DNA of 64,000 nucleotides from Brachionus plicatilis (taxonomy: Eukaryota; Rotifera; Eurotatoria; Ploima; Brachionidae). The translations under genes were made by a program, and so were the position numbers. Within the stretch, counting starts at the first letter, position 1, and each line of letters starts with the position of its first letter. Positions 54,476 through 64,000 of the stretch are shown in pieces. Where the stretch lies: NCBI GenBank assembly GCA_010279815.1, contig QEOQ01000344.1, positions 543,458 to 607,457 on the forward strand, in the 5' to 3' direction. The notes beneath the pieces are model-generated. The model saw only the letters and a program-made list of their open reading frames with translations, ran no database searches and was not told where the DNA came from.

Positions 54476-56793
54476 CAAAAACATAGAAAAAAAAATATAG
54501 AATTTTATTTACTATAGAAATATCAATATGTAGAAAAATAAAATGTAGAATAGAATATTTTAAACTAAAAATCTTACTCTTTAATTAATATAATTAATTA
54601 TTTATCTAAAAATAAACAAGCAATATCATTAATATGCAATTCAATTGTTTTTGATTCGTATTTTGAAACAATTTTCGGCAAAATGTAGAAAATTTTAAAT
54701 TTTTACATTCTCATATTTTTAGATTTTTGTGCAATTTTTCATAATATTTTTTTTTTTAATTTTTGTAACTAAAAAATTTGGACTTTTCTTTTTTTGGCAA
54801 TTCTATATTTTTTTTAATGTTCTAATATATCTCCAGAGCCAATGTTTCTTTATTTGTATGTGTTTTTTTTAATTTATTGAACAACCAAAAATCTTATGGA
54901 GCTTAGTCTAGTGAGTCACCAGTGTTTGTCTTTGTATGCAGCAACATATACAGTGTGATCTTTTTTTTATGATCTCCTTTCTTATAAATTTTCGGAGTTA
55001 TGAAGTGAATAGTAGAAAACGGATGAAATTGAATACTTTTTAATGTAATTTTTCCTCGGTTTTATGTACTTTCATTTTATTTAGTTACATTGTTCTGAGG
55101 TAAAAAAAGACAAAATAAACTTCTCTATGAATATGGTGTTTTTTTCGTCCTTTAATAAAAATTTTCATATAATTTTGAAAAAACATGAAAAAAGTGCAAT
55201 ATTTAAAATTTAAAAAAAATTAATTTTAGGTTAATTTTAAAATCCTATTACATTGAAATTAAATAGATTGAATCAAACAAAATATATTTAAATTTTATTT
55301 ATTTTTTAAACAAATAAGAAATTTACTTTCTTTTAAACAAGCTAAATTTTCTAAAAAATTTAAAATATTTAAGATTTTTTTTACTTAAAAATATTAAACA
55401 GTCTTATAAAAATATATTCAAAAAATTAATTTAGAAACAAAGAGATCTAAATTTTTTAAGTAGGTGTATGGCTTTAATAATGCGGAAAAACAAGTTACAT
55501 TTCTAAAAAAAAGTGTTATTTACTAAATAAACCATGAAATGTTTCAAGATAATAACAGTTTTTATCTAAAAATTTTAAAGACTCTAACAATTTTTAACTA
55601 AATCATTATCTACTGGAAAAGGCATCTTTTAAAAACAGCATCCGTCATAAAGCGAAAAAAAACACCTGGTTTAAATAAAATGACATGAGTGTATGATAAG
55701 GGATGCTTAATATCTATTGAATCTCATAATGTTAATTAGTCAAAAACAAATTCTGTATTTTTTAAATTTGGTACTTTACACCAGGTTTCTTTTTTTTAAC
55801 CTCTTTGATGAAGTATTTTTTTCAAAGGATACCATATGAAATACCAAAATAAATAAAAGTTTAAAGAATATTAATTTAATAAAAAATGAGAAATTTCTTT
55901 TTAAATTTTTTTTTATCTGGGATATTAAAATGTTAGAATATTTTGATTATTAAGTAAATTAGATAAAGTGATTATCTTTATTAAAGAAATTTATTTTCTT
56001 TTGTTTAAATAAATAAATAAAATTTAAAGATTATTTTTTTAAAACAATAAAAACTAAACATCGTATGTTCGATGCAATATATTTAATTTTATTGTAATAA
56101 GATTGCAAAATTACCCTCCATTTAATTTTTTTTAAAATTTTTTAAATTCAAAACATCGCACTTTTTTCATGCTTTTTTATAATTGTGTGAAAATTTTCAT
56201 TAAAAAGCGAAATAATAAACCATATTAATTTACATGTATTAGTTCATTTGGTTTTATGGAGTAACTTTATTTATTGTACAATTTAAAAAATGGTGAGACA
56301 AACGATTGATTGTCTCCGAAAGTTTGAAAATAAAGTTTTTGATATAAAATACAATTATGTTCAACGTAAACTAAAATTAAATTAGGATCCAGTTTAAATT
56401 AAAATCGATAGTCATTTTGCTTAATTTTGTTAATAAAAAATTGTACTAAAGTCCTGAATTTTTTTTATGAAGTGACTTCATAGAGTGGATCTTATGAGGT
56501 TTCAGTTTTATGAAGTGGTTGATGTTTTAACCGGTGTTCATTAAAACCGAGGTTACACTGTATTTGCATATTTGATATTTTTGCGTATGTTTCATAATCA
56601 CTTTTACTATTTACATGTTTTTACATATAGTAGTAGTAGTAGTAGTATGCATGATAAAAACTTAACTTCTATTTGTTTCTTAAATTAGCATATAATACCG
56701 AATAAGCTTAAAACCGCATTAAATCGAGTAAATGATTACATCAAAAAATTATTAGTTGAAAAAATGACAAAGTTTTTTGTACTTAATTATTAC

Positions 56794-56865
<72 letters not shown>

Positions 56866-57307
56866 GGGGAAAAAAAATTAAGTTACACTGAAGACTTTGA
56901 GTAAAAAAATTGTATTATCATTAAAGTAAAAGAAGTCCAGATTGCTATGTATTTAATCAATAGCAAAAGAATAATAGTTTGTATTTTGTAATCAGTATAA
57001 TTTTTCGTGTTTTTGAAATTTAATTTTATATTTTTATTAAAAAAAAGTTAAAAGAAAAAAGTATCTTTTAATTCAATTAAAAGATACTTTTTTTCTTTTT
57101 GCATATTGATGCATATGAACGCATATAACCACATGGTCTATGAGTTTTAATAAGTTTTAATTAAACAGTTTTAAACATAATAAATGTTGTTTATAGAATT
57201 GTCTTTAGGAACAACATGCACCAAAACACATATCATCGATTGACCACGCATTTAATCAATTTAGGCTCAGATTGATTGCGCTTAACAACAGTTTAGTCTG
57301 GTCTTTG
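54476..57307. other. Intergenic AT-rich stretch with microsatellites
   Basis: Holds TATAGAA-type repeats (54480-54550), an AGT microsatellite at 56628-56647, an ATT microsatellite at 56780-56864 and a small perfect palindrome near 57060-57095 (AAAAGTATCTTTTAATTCAA / TTGAATTAAAAGATACTTTT). No gene was recognised. Confidence 0.5.
56780..56864. repeat. ATT microsatellite
   Basis: About 80 bases of almost pure (ATT)n ending in ATTATGGGG. Confidence 0.95.
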
Positions 57308-57470
57308 ATGCCTTGATCTCAAATTTTCTCTGATATATCCATCACTATTTTTCTTTTGACTTTCAGATAATTCATGGGTAGCCCAAAAAGAAGAAAGTTT
57401 ACGTAAATTTAGATACTCGTCCAAAATATGTCTAACAATGCCACAACTCAGGTTAGTCTCAGTTTCAATA
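57308..57470 (-). pseudogene. Mariner transposase fragment (helix-turn-helix region)
   Basis: The minus strand reads FIETETNLSCGIVRHILDEY, then LNLRKLSSFWATHELSESQK and KNSDGYIRENLR. It matches the second helix-turn-helix of mariner-type transposases, which typically read G-x-V-x-x-I-L-x-x-x-L-x-x-R-K-x-x-x-x-W-x-P-H-x-L-x-x-x-Q-K. No catalytic D-D-D part follows; the frame is lost after about 57310. A decayed scrap. Confidence 0.65.
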
Positions 57471-57942
57471 AAATGTATAGATATCGTAGTGTTGTGAATT
57501 TAAAAAAAAAATTCTAAAAAGAAAAAAAATAATAAATAAAATTTAAATTTTTTAGAAAAGAAATGTATTTTATTCAAATTGTTATTATAGAAAAAAAGAT
57601 AATTAAAATAAAATTAATATACAATTAAATAGTTATTGAAATTAATGTAAAATTAATGTCGAATTTTCATAATTAAAGTTTAATATTTAAAATAAGAATA
57701 ATTTTTTTACAATAAATAAAGATAAATATGAAGTAAGTTTTTATATATTCAATATTAGGAATTTTTTTGGTCATAATATGTATATTTAATTTTAAGAAAA
57801 AGCTTGTAAAATCACTTTCAGCAGATTTTCGAACAATGTCTTAGATCAAGTCACATGTCAGATTTATTCATTTATTTCAATGAACGCCTTAGAGGCGGTG
57901 TAGAAAAAAAGTTAAAAAAAAATTAAATGTAATAAATAAGAC

Positions 57943-57997
57943 CAGAGTTGTTTCAAGTCCGGATTAAAAAAAAAAGTCCGTACTTGGACTTGACTTG
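57943..57997. mobile_element. Partial AGTC-family MITE
   Basis: CAGAGTTGTTTCAAGTCCGG then AAAGTCCGTACTTGGACTTG. Only one end is recognisable. Confidence 0.5.
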
Positions 57998-58021
57998 ATT
58001 TTTTTAAATTTCAATAATTAT

Positions 58022-58310
58022 TGGTGTTGTGAATTTCAAATACAAATTGAACAAAAATTCTTCATTTTTTTGATTAATTAAAATTAAAGTCAAAAAAATA
58101 TTAGAAAAAAAACTGCAGCATAGTGCAACATACTTTTTTGCACCATTTTTTTAGCTTAAAAAAAAAATTTTAATTTTATTTTTTTTTAGTAAATCAAATC
58201 AATAATCTTTAAATCTTATTAATTCTTTATTTTTTGTCTTTTTTGCATGAGAAAAATTATTTAAAGGTAAAAAAGGTGCAAAAAAGTATGTTTTAATATT
58301 CAACTTATGC
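58022..58310. mobile_element. Second copy of the GTTGTGAATTTCAA foldback family
   Basis: TGGTGTTGTGAATTTCAAAT plus internal TTTTTGCACCATTTTTTTAG and AAAAAGGTGCAAAAAAGTAT parallel 21491-21775. The right tip is not clear. Confidence 0.5.
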
Positions 58311-61300
58311 CTAATTTAAATAAAGCTTCTTATTTGCTCTTTATTTTTTGATTTAAAAAAAATTCAAAAATTTTTCAACTGAATAAAATGGCCACTTGTT
58401 TTAAAGCAAATACAATGAGAAATAAGAATTTGGACTGGCCATTCATTAATAAGATACACAACTTACATAATCAAATAGAACGTCAAAAATTTTGGATACC
58501 CCTTAATATTTGTACAAAACTAGTCTATTATGTAATAATTTAGAGAACACAAACAATACTAAACTCGCTATGTTCTAAGTTTGCTAAATTTTTCTTATCT
58601 TTATTTGAAGTTTTAGAGAGAGAGTGAGAGAAAGAGGGTCAATCTTGATTGCACTTTTAGATACTGCCTTTCATAGTCTTTTTTAGTTTAAATTAAATTT
58701 TAAATTATTTTTCTTAACCATTACACATCAGACTTTACTGTCAAAGCATGGCGCTTCTGTTCCCCCTGCAGCATGCTCTGCTACTACTTCTCCTGCTGGT
58801 GACTGGCTCTCGGCTCCACTCTGCTTTGTTTGAGATTTGTTGAAGTGTGCTTTTGTGCGCACAGTTTAGTCGGTCAGCGACTTAAAGTTTAAACTTTAAT
58901 TTGACACTCTAACCCAATTTCATGCTAAAAATAAAGCCAAATTATTTTAATCAAGGTGTTTCTAATTCGAATAAATTATTTTCGAATTAAATAAAACACA
59001 TTTTTCTTTAATTTATTCGGACAAACCGATGTTTGAATTTTATTTTTTTTTTAAATTACCTAGGCTTTTAGATTGAAAATATTTTATGCTTATTTTGGAT
59101 CTTAGCAGTGGATAGCACTTTTTCTCTTTTTGTTTTGAGCATCTTTGTTGATATGAAAGACGCTTCAAAGGCTCTTGCTACAAGATCAGATAAGAAAAAA
59201 GCATTTAATTTTTCTTGAATTTTTTTTAATTTCTCTGCTGAGAATTGATGAAAGTTTGGTCCGAGATGATTGCTGTGTTATCTTGATTCATTTGCGAAGA
59301 TTTTCATCAAAATAATAGAGTTTTATTTGGTTAATTTTTTTCTACTTTGAAAAATAATTGTTTCAAAAAATTGCTAATTAAAATACACTGAGATTTTAAT
59401 AAAATTTTAATTGAATTTTTTATAGAGGAATAACTTTTTTTTTGTTATTAAGCCTTTTAAGAGAGGGGTTTAAAATTTTTCCTTTTCAAATACAAGACCA
59501 TCAAATTCCACAGTATTAATCACACAAAAATGCAATTAACTTTTTGTAATAATTTTAAATTTTTTGTTATAAAATTTAAACAGAGAAAGATTTTTTTTCT
59601 CATTAAATTTTTTGTTACTGTAAAAAAAGTTTTAGAATTTTGTCCTCTTTTAAACAGTTATATAAAAAGTTTATCGTGGCTTCTTTCCTTTCATAATCTA
59701 AAACATACGGACATAATTATCTTTTCAAAAAATAATATTTAATAAAGTATTAAACTAAGAAAGTAAAAAAAAGGCTCATTATTTGTTTTTGTCTATTTAA
59801 AAAGGTTGTAAATGTTGTCTTCATTCAAAAAGCAATTTAACAAGCTTTTTGTGGTAAGTTCTTCAGTTTTAATCATAAGAACATAATTGTAATTGATAAA
59901 AAAAATTGTAATAAAATTAAAAAAAAATGAGGAATAATTTTTCTTATTAATTTGTTTAGTCTAGTGAAATTTTTATTTAAATTTTGTTCCTTCTAAAACA
60001 GTAACAAAACAAGCTTTCAGTGGGGCCACTTCCACAATCTAAATCGTAGAAATATAATTAACTTGTTTAAAAATAAAAAATAACTTTGTTATAGAATTTA
60101 AAAAAAGAAAAATTTCGTTTTCTCATTTTAAATAGTCTAATAATAAAGGGCTTTCAAACTCTGTCTGTCTCTCTCTTTTTTTCAAGTAGCGCTAAATATG
60201 TGGAATTTTTTGAATTAGATTCCACTTATTTTCTTAAATAGAAAATTTTTAATTTAGTTTAAATCAAAAAAAATTATAAAGCCCAATACATAAAGGCTTT
60301 CGAAATAAACAAAGCCATTTTCACATTTTTTATCTATATTTAACTTGTAATTAAAATAAATTTTTATTATTTAATTAAAAAAAAAAAAGAATGTTTTATT
60401 TTAGTTTTAGTCCGCTTTGAGTAAAAATTAAGGGTTAATGGATTTCGTATGGTTGACTAGTTCAAATTGTCTCCATTTGCCAGGACATGGCTTGCAATAA
60501 AAAAGAAGAAACCAACTTAAGTTTATATAAAATTTATTTTTTCCATAATGATTATTTAATATTTGAAGACGTCGTCAACAATGCTTGGTAATTAATTTTG
60601 TGAAAGGAAAAATTTTCTCTTAAGCATCCATAAATTTTTATTATTACTCTTGGCAATTTGGGTCCAAAATTTGTAATTGTAATTTAATCCAACGCAAACA
60701 AGCTGAGGCAAAATTAAAATCGACAAATAGCTAGATAGAAAGAGATAGACGCATTTTATTATTTGAAAAAAAAAAAATAAAATAAAATAAAAAAATTCAA
60801 ATTAAAATAACTTTCACAATTAGGCAAGCTTGTATAAATTTTGTGCGCTTGAGATAAATTACAATATTGGAGTAATAAAAAAAGCAAAAAAAAAGAAAAA
60901 AAGAAGCAAAGGTCCAGACCGACCGTCCAGCTTTTTTGGCCCATTGTTATCTAAATAACTATAATCTAATAAATAAGCGACAACAACAACAACAACAAAA
61001 AGAGATAACAAAAAAACACATTTGAAGCGAAAACAAAATTACATGCTACTTGACCATTATTTGTGGCAAACAATTTAGCTAGTGGTTAGGCTCCAATTTT
61101 TGTATTTATAAAGCGTTTCAATTTTTCTATTTTGCATCAAAATTCTTTTCTTCTCATTTATTTAATTAAAGAAAAAAAAAAGAAAAAAAGTGATAAAAAA
61201 AATCCAAAAATATTTTTCCAACCATCAGAACGCACTTATCTAAATTTTTAAAATATTTTAGATTATTTTGGAACTAAAAATGTCAGTGAGCGTATGAGCT

Positions 61301-61388
61301 TTGGCTAATATTGTCTAGAATATTTAGTTCCATATGCTATTCTGTTTTGATCAAGCAAATTTCTAGAGCAGTGCTGTTTTGAACTCAA
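58311..61388. other. Intergenic and presumed 5' region of the HUNK-like gene
   Basis: Contains the 31-codon signal-peptide-like ORF at 58748, an ACA repeat near 60984-60998, and less AT-rich sequence at 60420-60700 and 60895-61100 that may be promoter or leader. Upstream AUGs precede the kinase start, e.g. a five-codon ORF at about 61279. No other gene was recognised. Confidence 0.4.
58748..58843 (+). CDS. Candidate signal-peptide ORF or first exon of a secreted protein
   Basis: From ATG the frame reads MALLFPLQHALLLLLLLVTG then SRLHSALFEIC and TGA. A short start, a run of seven leucines and a small-residue c-region (HS|A) are what a secretory signal looks like. The bases are far richer in G and C than everything within several kilobases. 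It could be the first exon of a secreted gene; GTGACT after CTGCTG (58798) is a usable donor. It could also be a chance product of a CTG/CTC-rich segment, and no downstream exon was identified. Confidence 0.28.
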   Translation: MALLFPLQHALLLLLLLVTGSRLHSALFEIC

Positions 61389-64000
61389 ATGGAATCACCA
61401 AACTCAATGTACAATAGCAACAACATAAATGGTACAGCCAAGGACGGCTTTGAGGCGAACACCAGCCCCGAGAACCTCATAATCCCGTCCAATTTCTTGC
61501 TATCCACCAAGGAGATTATAGCCCGATTTCCGCACAACAAGCGAGTAGGCCACTACTTGCTGGGCCGAAAGCTGGGCGAGGGCTCTTTTGCCAAAGTCAA
61601 AGAGGGCCTGCACACGCTCACCGGACAAAAGGTGGCCATCAAAGTAATAGACAAAAAAAAGGCCAAAGAGGACGCCTATGTGAGCAAAAACATGCGCCGC
61701 GAGGGCAAGCTGCTTCAAATGATCATTCACCCCAACATCATCCAGCTGTACGAGCTCATGGAAACAGAGAACAGCTACTACTTGGTCACCGAGCTGTGCG
61801 AGGGAGGCGACCTCATGGACTACATATGTGCCAGAAAATATTTGTCCGAGGCATGCACCAGAAAGTTCATTAGACAAATTATATCAGCTGTGGACTACTT
61901 GCACCGCATTGGCATCCTGCACAGAGACCTCAAAATCGAAAATTTGCTCTTGGACAAAAATTTGAACATCAAGCTGATTGACTTTGGTCTTTCGAACTAC
62001 ACCAAGAGCGAGCTGTGCATAACCCAGTGCGGGTCGCCAGCATATGCAGGTAAGTTTTAGGCTAGTGCGTGTAAGCATGGTTAATGTTTGATTTATTTCC
62101 AAGCTCCTGAATTGTTGGCGCACAAGAAATACGGCTCAAAGGTCGATGTGTGGAGCATGTAACTTAAACTCAACCATTTGTTTTCTTAACTCTAGATTAT
62201 ATTTGTTTTATTCCAGCGGTGTCAACATGTACGCCATGCTCACTGGCAATCTTCCATTCACTGTTGAACCATTTAACATCAAATCGTTGTACAATAAAAT
62301 GATGAAAAATGAAATGAATCCAATACCGGAACATTTATCCAAAAGTAAATAGATTTTTTTTTATTTTATTTTTTAGCAGTTGATTTGAAATAAAGTCAAT
62401 TGAATTTTTTTTTTTTTTTTGTTGCTGACAAAAAAATTATTCAAGTTTATTTGAAAAAAATTTATTTTATTTTATTTTTGATTTTTACTCGGAACACATT
62501 TAAACAATTTTTGATCCTTTTTAATAATCGTTAGGCTAAAAAGAAGGACTTTGTTCCATGCTGAGTAGCCTGAGGGTTTCCCTCAAATAAATAAATAAAA
62601 TATAATAATAATAATAATAATTTGAAAAAAATCAAGGTTTTTCAATCTGAGCTGATTAGAGGCCTTAATATTTTGTATTAATTTGTCTGATTATTTCAGC
62701 TAAAAACTTACTAAATTATAAAATTTAATTTTTTTTTTTTTTTAATCTCAAGATAATTTAATTAATTCAGCATTTAAAGTAATATTTAAAATTCAGGTAA
62801 TTGTATGCATAACTGTTCCATTCCACATAAAATATTAAAGGAGATATTTTTTGCATTAGATTGTCTTAAAATTAAAAAAAAATTATTTGAAATATTTTAG
62901 GTGGTTAAGATTAATAAAAAAAAAAAACCAAGAATCAAATTCATTTTGACACATTCGGTTTTTTTCCAAAAATTTAATTAAAAAGCCATAATAAAATAAG
63001 TATAATGAAGTTTTTTTAAAAATTATTTACAAATAACTTGTCAGAAACATGTCTGTGACAGTTTATAAGAAGATCCGACAGATCAAACTCGAAGTGAAAA
63101 CTAATCGAAACCAGTGGAATTAAGTGAAAAAAAAATTTTATTTTGGTATTTTTTTAAATTTATGCTAAAAGTTTGCAATGTAAAAAATAAGTAAAAAAAT
63201 TTAAAAAAAAAACTTAAGTTTTCGATCTCATTAATTGTACTTTAAATATATTTTTGCATTTCGATGTAAAAATTTGAAAGAGTTTAAAAATATATAAAAA
63301 GATAAAAAATAAATCAATATTTTAAGCTTTTTATTAACTTCTTAGATTAAAATTATTATTTATTTATTTAAAAAAGCATTTTAAAAATTTTGTTCTAAAT
63401 AAATCTATGAGTACAAGTTCTTACTGCTATAGCTATACATTACTAATTTTATTTTTCGATTAATTTTTTGATAAATTTATTTAAAAAAATTTTAAATTTC
63501 AGTCATTTTTAATTAATTGCATTGGAACATCTCAAAAAAAAATTTAATGTATAATCACCATTTTAACTTTGAGACCTAATCTAAAAAAAAAAACAAAAAA
63601 AAAAAAAATTTGAATTATTTATTTAGATTAAGAATAATTACAACAAAAAAAATCTTTAATTTTTTAGGAATTCATTTATTTAACAAAACTTTCAACTAAA
63701 AAAAAAATTAATAAAACATAATAAACCGTCTCTGTTTGTGAATAGGCAAAATAAACAAAAAAAAAAAATAAAAAATAACACTGATTTTTATTTATTTATT
63801 TGGCGTAATGCAAAAAAAATTAATTTTTTGTGCCAAGGCGGTGAAGACTTGCTTAAAAAGCTGCTCAACCCGGACCCGATCAAGCGCATATCGCTCAAAG
63901 AAGCAATGGAGCATCCGTGGCTCAACGAAGGCTACGCAAACTTGCTCAAGCCATTTCCCTATCCAAACAAGCCCACCGAGGACCAAGTTAACCCGACCAT
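61389..64000 (+). CDS. HUNK: HUNK-like SNF1/AMPK-related protein kinase, N-terminal part (3' end outside window)
   Basis: Four exons in the window: 61389-62049, 62104-62158, 62217-62344 and 63838 onward. Phases are 1, 2 and 1 and the frame stays open to the last base (about 335 residues). The kinase domain begins near residue 55 (KRVGHYLLGRKLGEGSFAKV, glycine loop 62-70). VAIK places the ATP lysine at 85, HRDLKIEN the catalytic loop at 178-185, and DFG is at 198-200. Then come QCGSPAYA|APELLAHKKYG, VDVWSIGVNMYAMLTGNLPF and TVEPFNIKSLYNKMMKNEMN, and in the last exon NPDPIKRISLKEAMEHPWLN. The VEPF and MNPIP blocks and the RFPHNKRVG lead-in point to HUNK within the AMPK-related kinases. Human HUNK acts in cell survival and autophagy signalling. 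Exon codons are GC-rich relative to surroundings. ATG at 61389 is the first in the long frame. Confidence 0.9.
62345..63837 (+). other. HUNK intron 3 with retroelement-tail-like segment
   Basis: The 1.5-kb phase 1 intron has donor A|GTAAAT and acceptor TGCCAAG. Near 62560-62617, TGCTGAGTAGCCTGAGGGTT and TCCCTCAAATAAATAAATAA, followed by an AAT repeat, look like a LINE 3' end. The remainder is AT-rich without features. Confidence 0.6.

Noticed and set aside
61500..62123. Minus-strand ORFs opposite the HUNK-like kinase
   Set aside because: Antisense shadows of the GC-richer kinase exon.
1..64000. Search for tRNA, rRNA and CRISPR arrays
   Set aside because: No TTCGA-type T-loop with paired arms, no rRNA-like sequence and no regular spacer array was found by eye. 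The host is a eukaryote, and the direct repeats are microsatellites or MITEs. A covariance-model scan would be decisive.

Overview
The window is AT-rich nuclear DNA of an invertebrate animal. Genes are split by GT-AG introns from about 47 bases to over 3 kb, the standard genetic code fits every gene, and the intact proteins are animal families: a TRPA-like channel, eIF4G2/DAP5, MYBBP1A, a CAP-domain protein, two SNX3-like PX proteins and a HUNK-like kinase. The AT content, dense small DNA transposons and acceptor-like sites just before some start codons would suit a rotifer or another small lophotrochozoan. The taxon is a guess.

Layout. Positions 1-4030 (+) hold the C-terminal part of a TRPA-like channel in two phase-matched exons. 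Positions 4254-6960 are mobile DNA: a hAT-type foldback element, then a decayed MULE with a FLYWCH finger nested inside a hAT-type MITE. Positions 7463-15364 (-) are a near-complete EIF4G2/DAP5 gene in three coding exons with no in-frame AUG start. Positions 15831-16778 are a MITE containing the assembly gap. Positions 17500-18082 (-) are the broken N-terminal part of a MULE protein.

Positions 18494-21120 and 25184-27820 are two nearly identical direct copies of a 2.6-kb segment. Each appears to carry a head-to-head pair of tiny genes built from very short exons that all join in phase. The segment between the copies holds MITEs, one weak ORF and a broken copy of the MYBBP1A 3' end. Positions 27838-29158 are a 5'-truncated LINE abutting a Tc1/mariner transposase fragment. 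Positions 30331-37135 (-) are a complete four-exon MYBBP1A.

Positions 39869-40648 (-) are a single-exon CAP plus EF-hand protein. Positions 42001-42666 and 43269-43886 (+) are a tandem SNX3 pair with identical intron positions. About 17.5 kb without a recognised host gene follows, with foldback elements, a mariner scrap, a possible signal-peptide ORF and several less AT-rich islands. Positions 61389-64000 (+) are the first four coding exons of a HUNK-like kinase, which runs off the window.

The host genes act in unrelated processes: cation sensing, cap-independent translation, nucleolar ribosome biogenesis, endosomal sorting and signalling. No operon-like functional grouping is evident. The most unusual content is the duplicated micro-exon gene pair, the apparent CUG start of EIF4G2, the CAP/EF-hand fusion and the very high density of hairpin-forming MITEs. 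All exon structures were derived by eye from splice consensus, phase and family similarity; nothing was run against a database.
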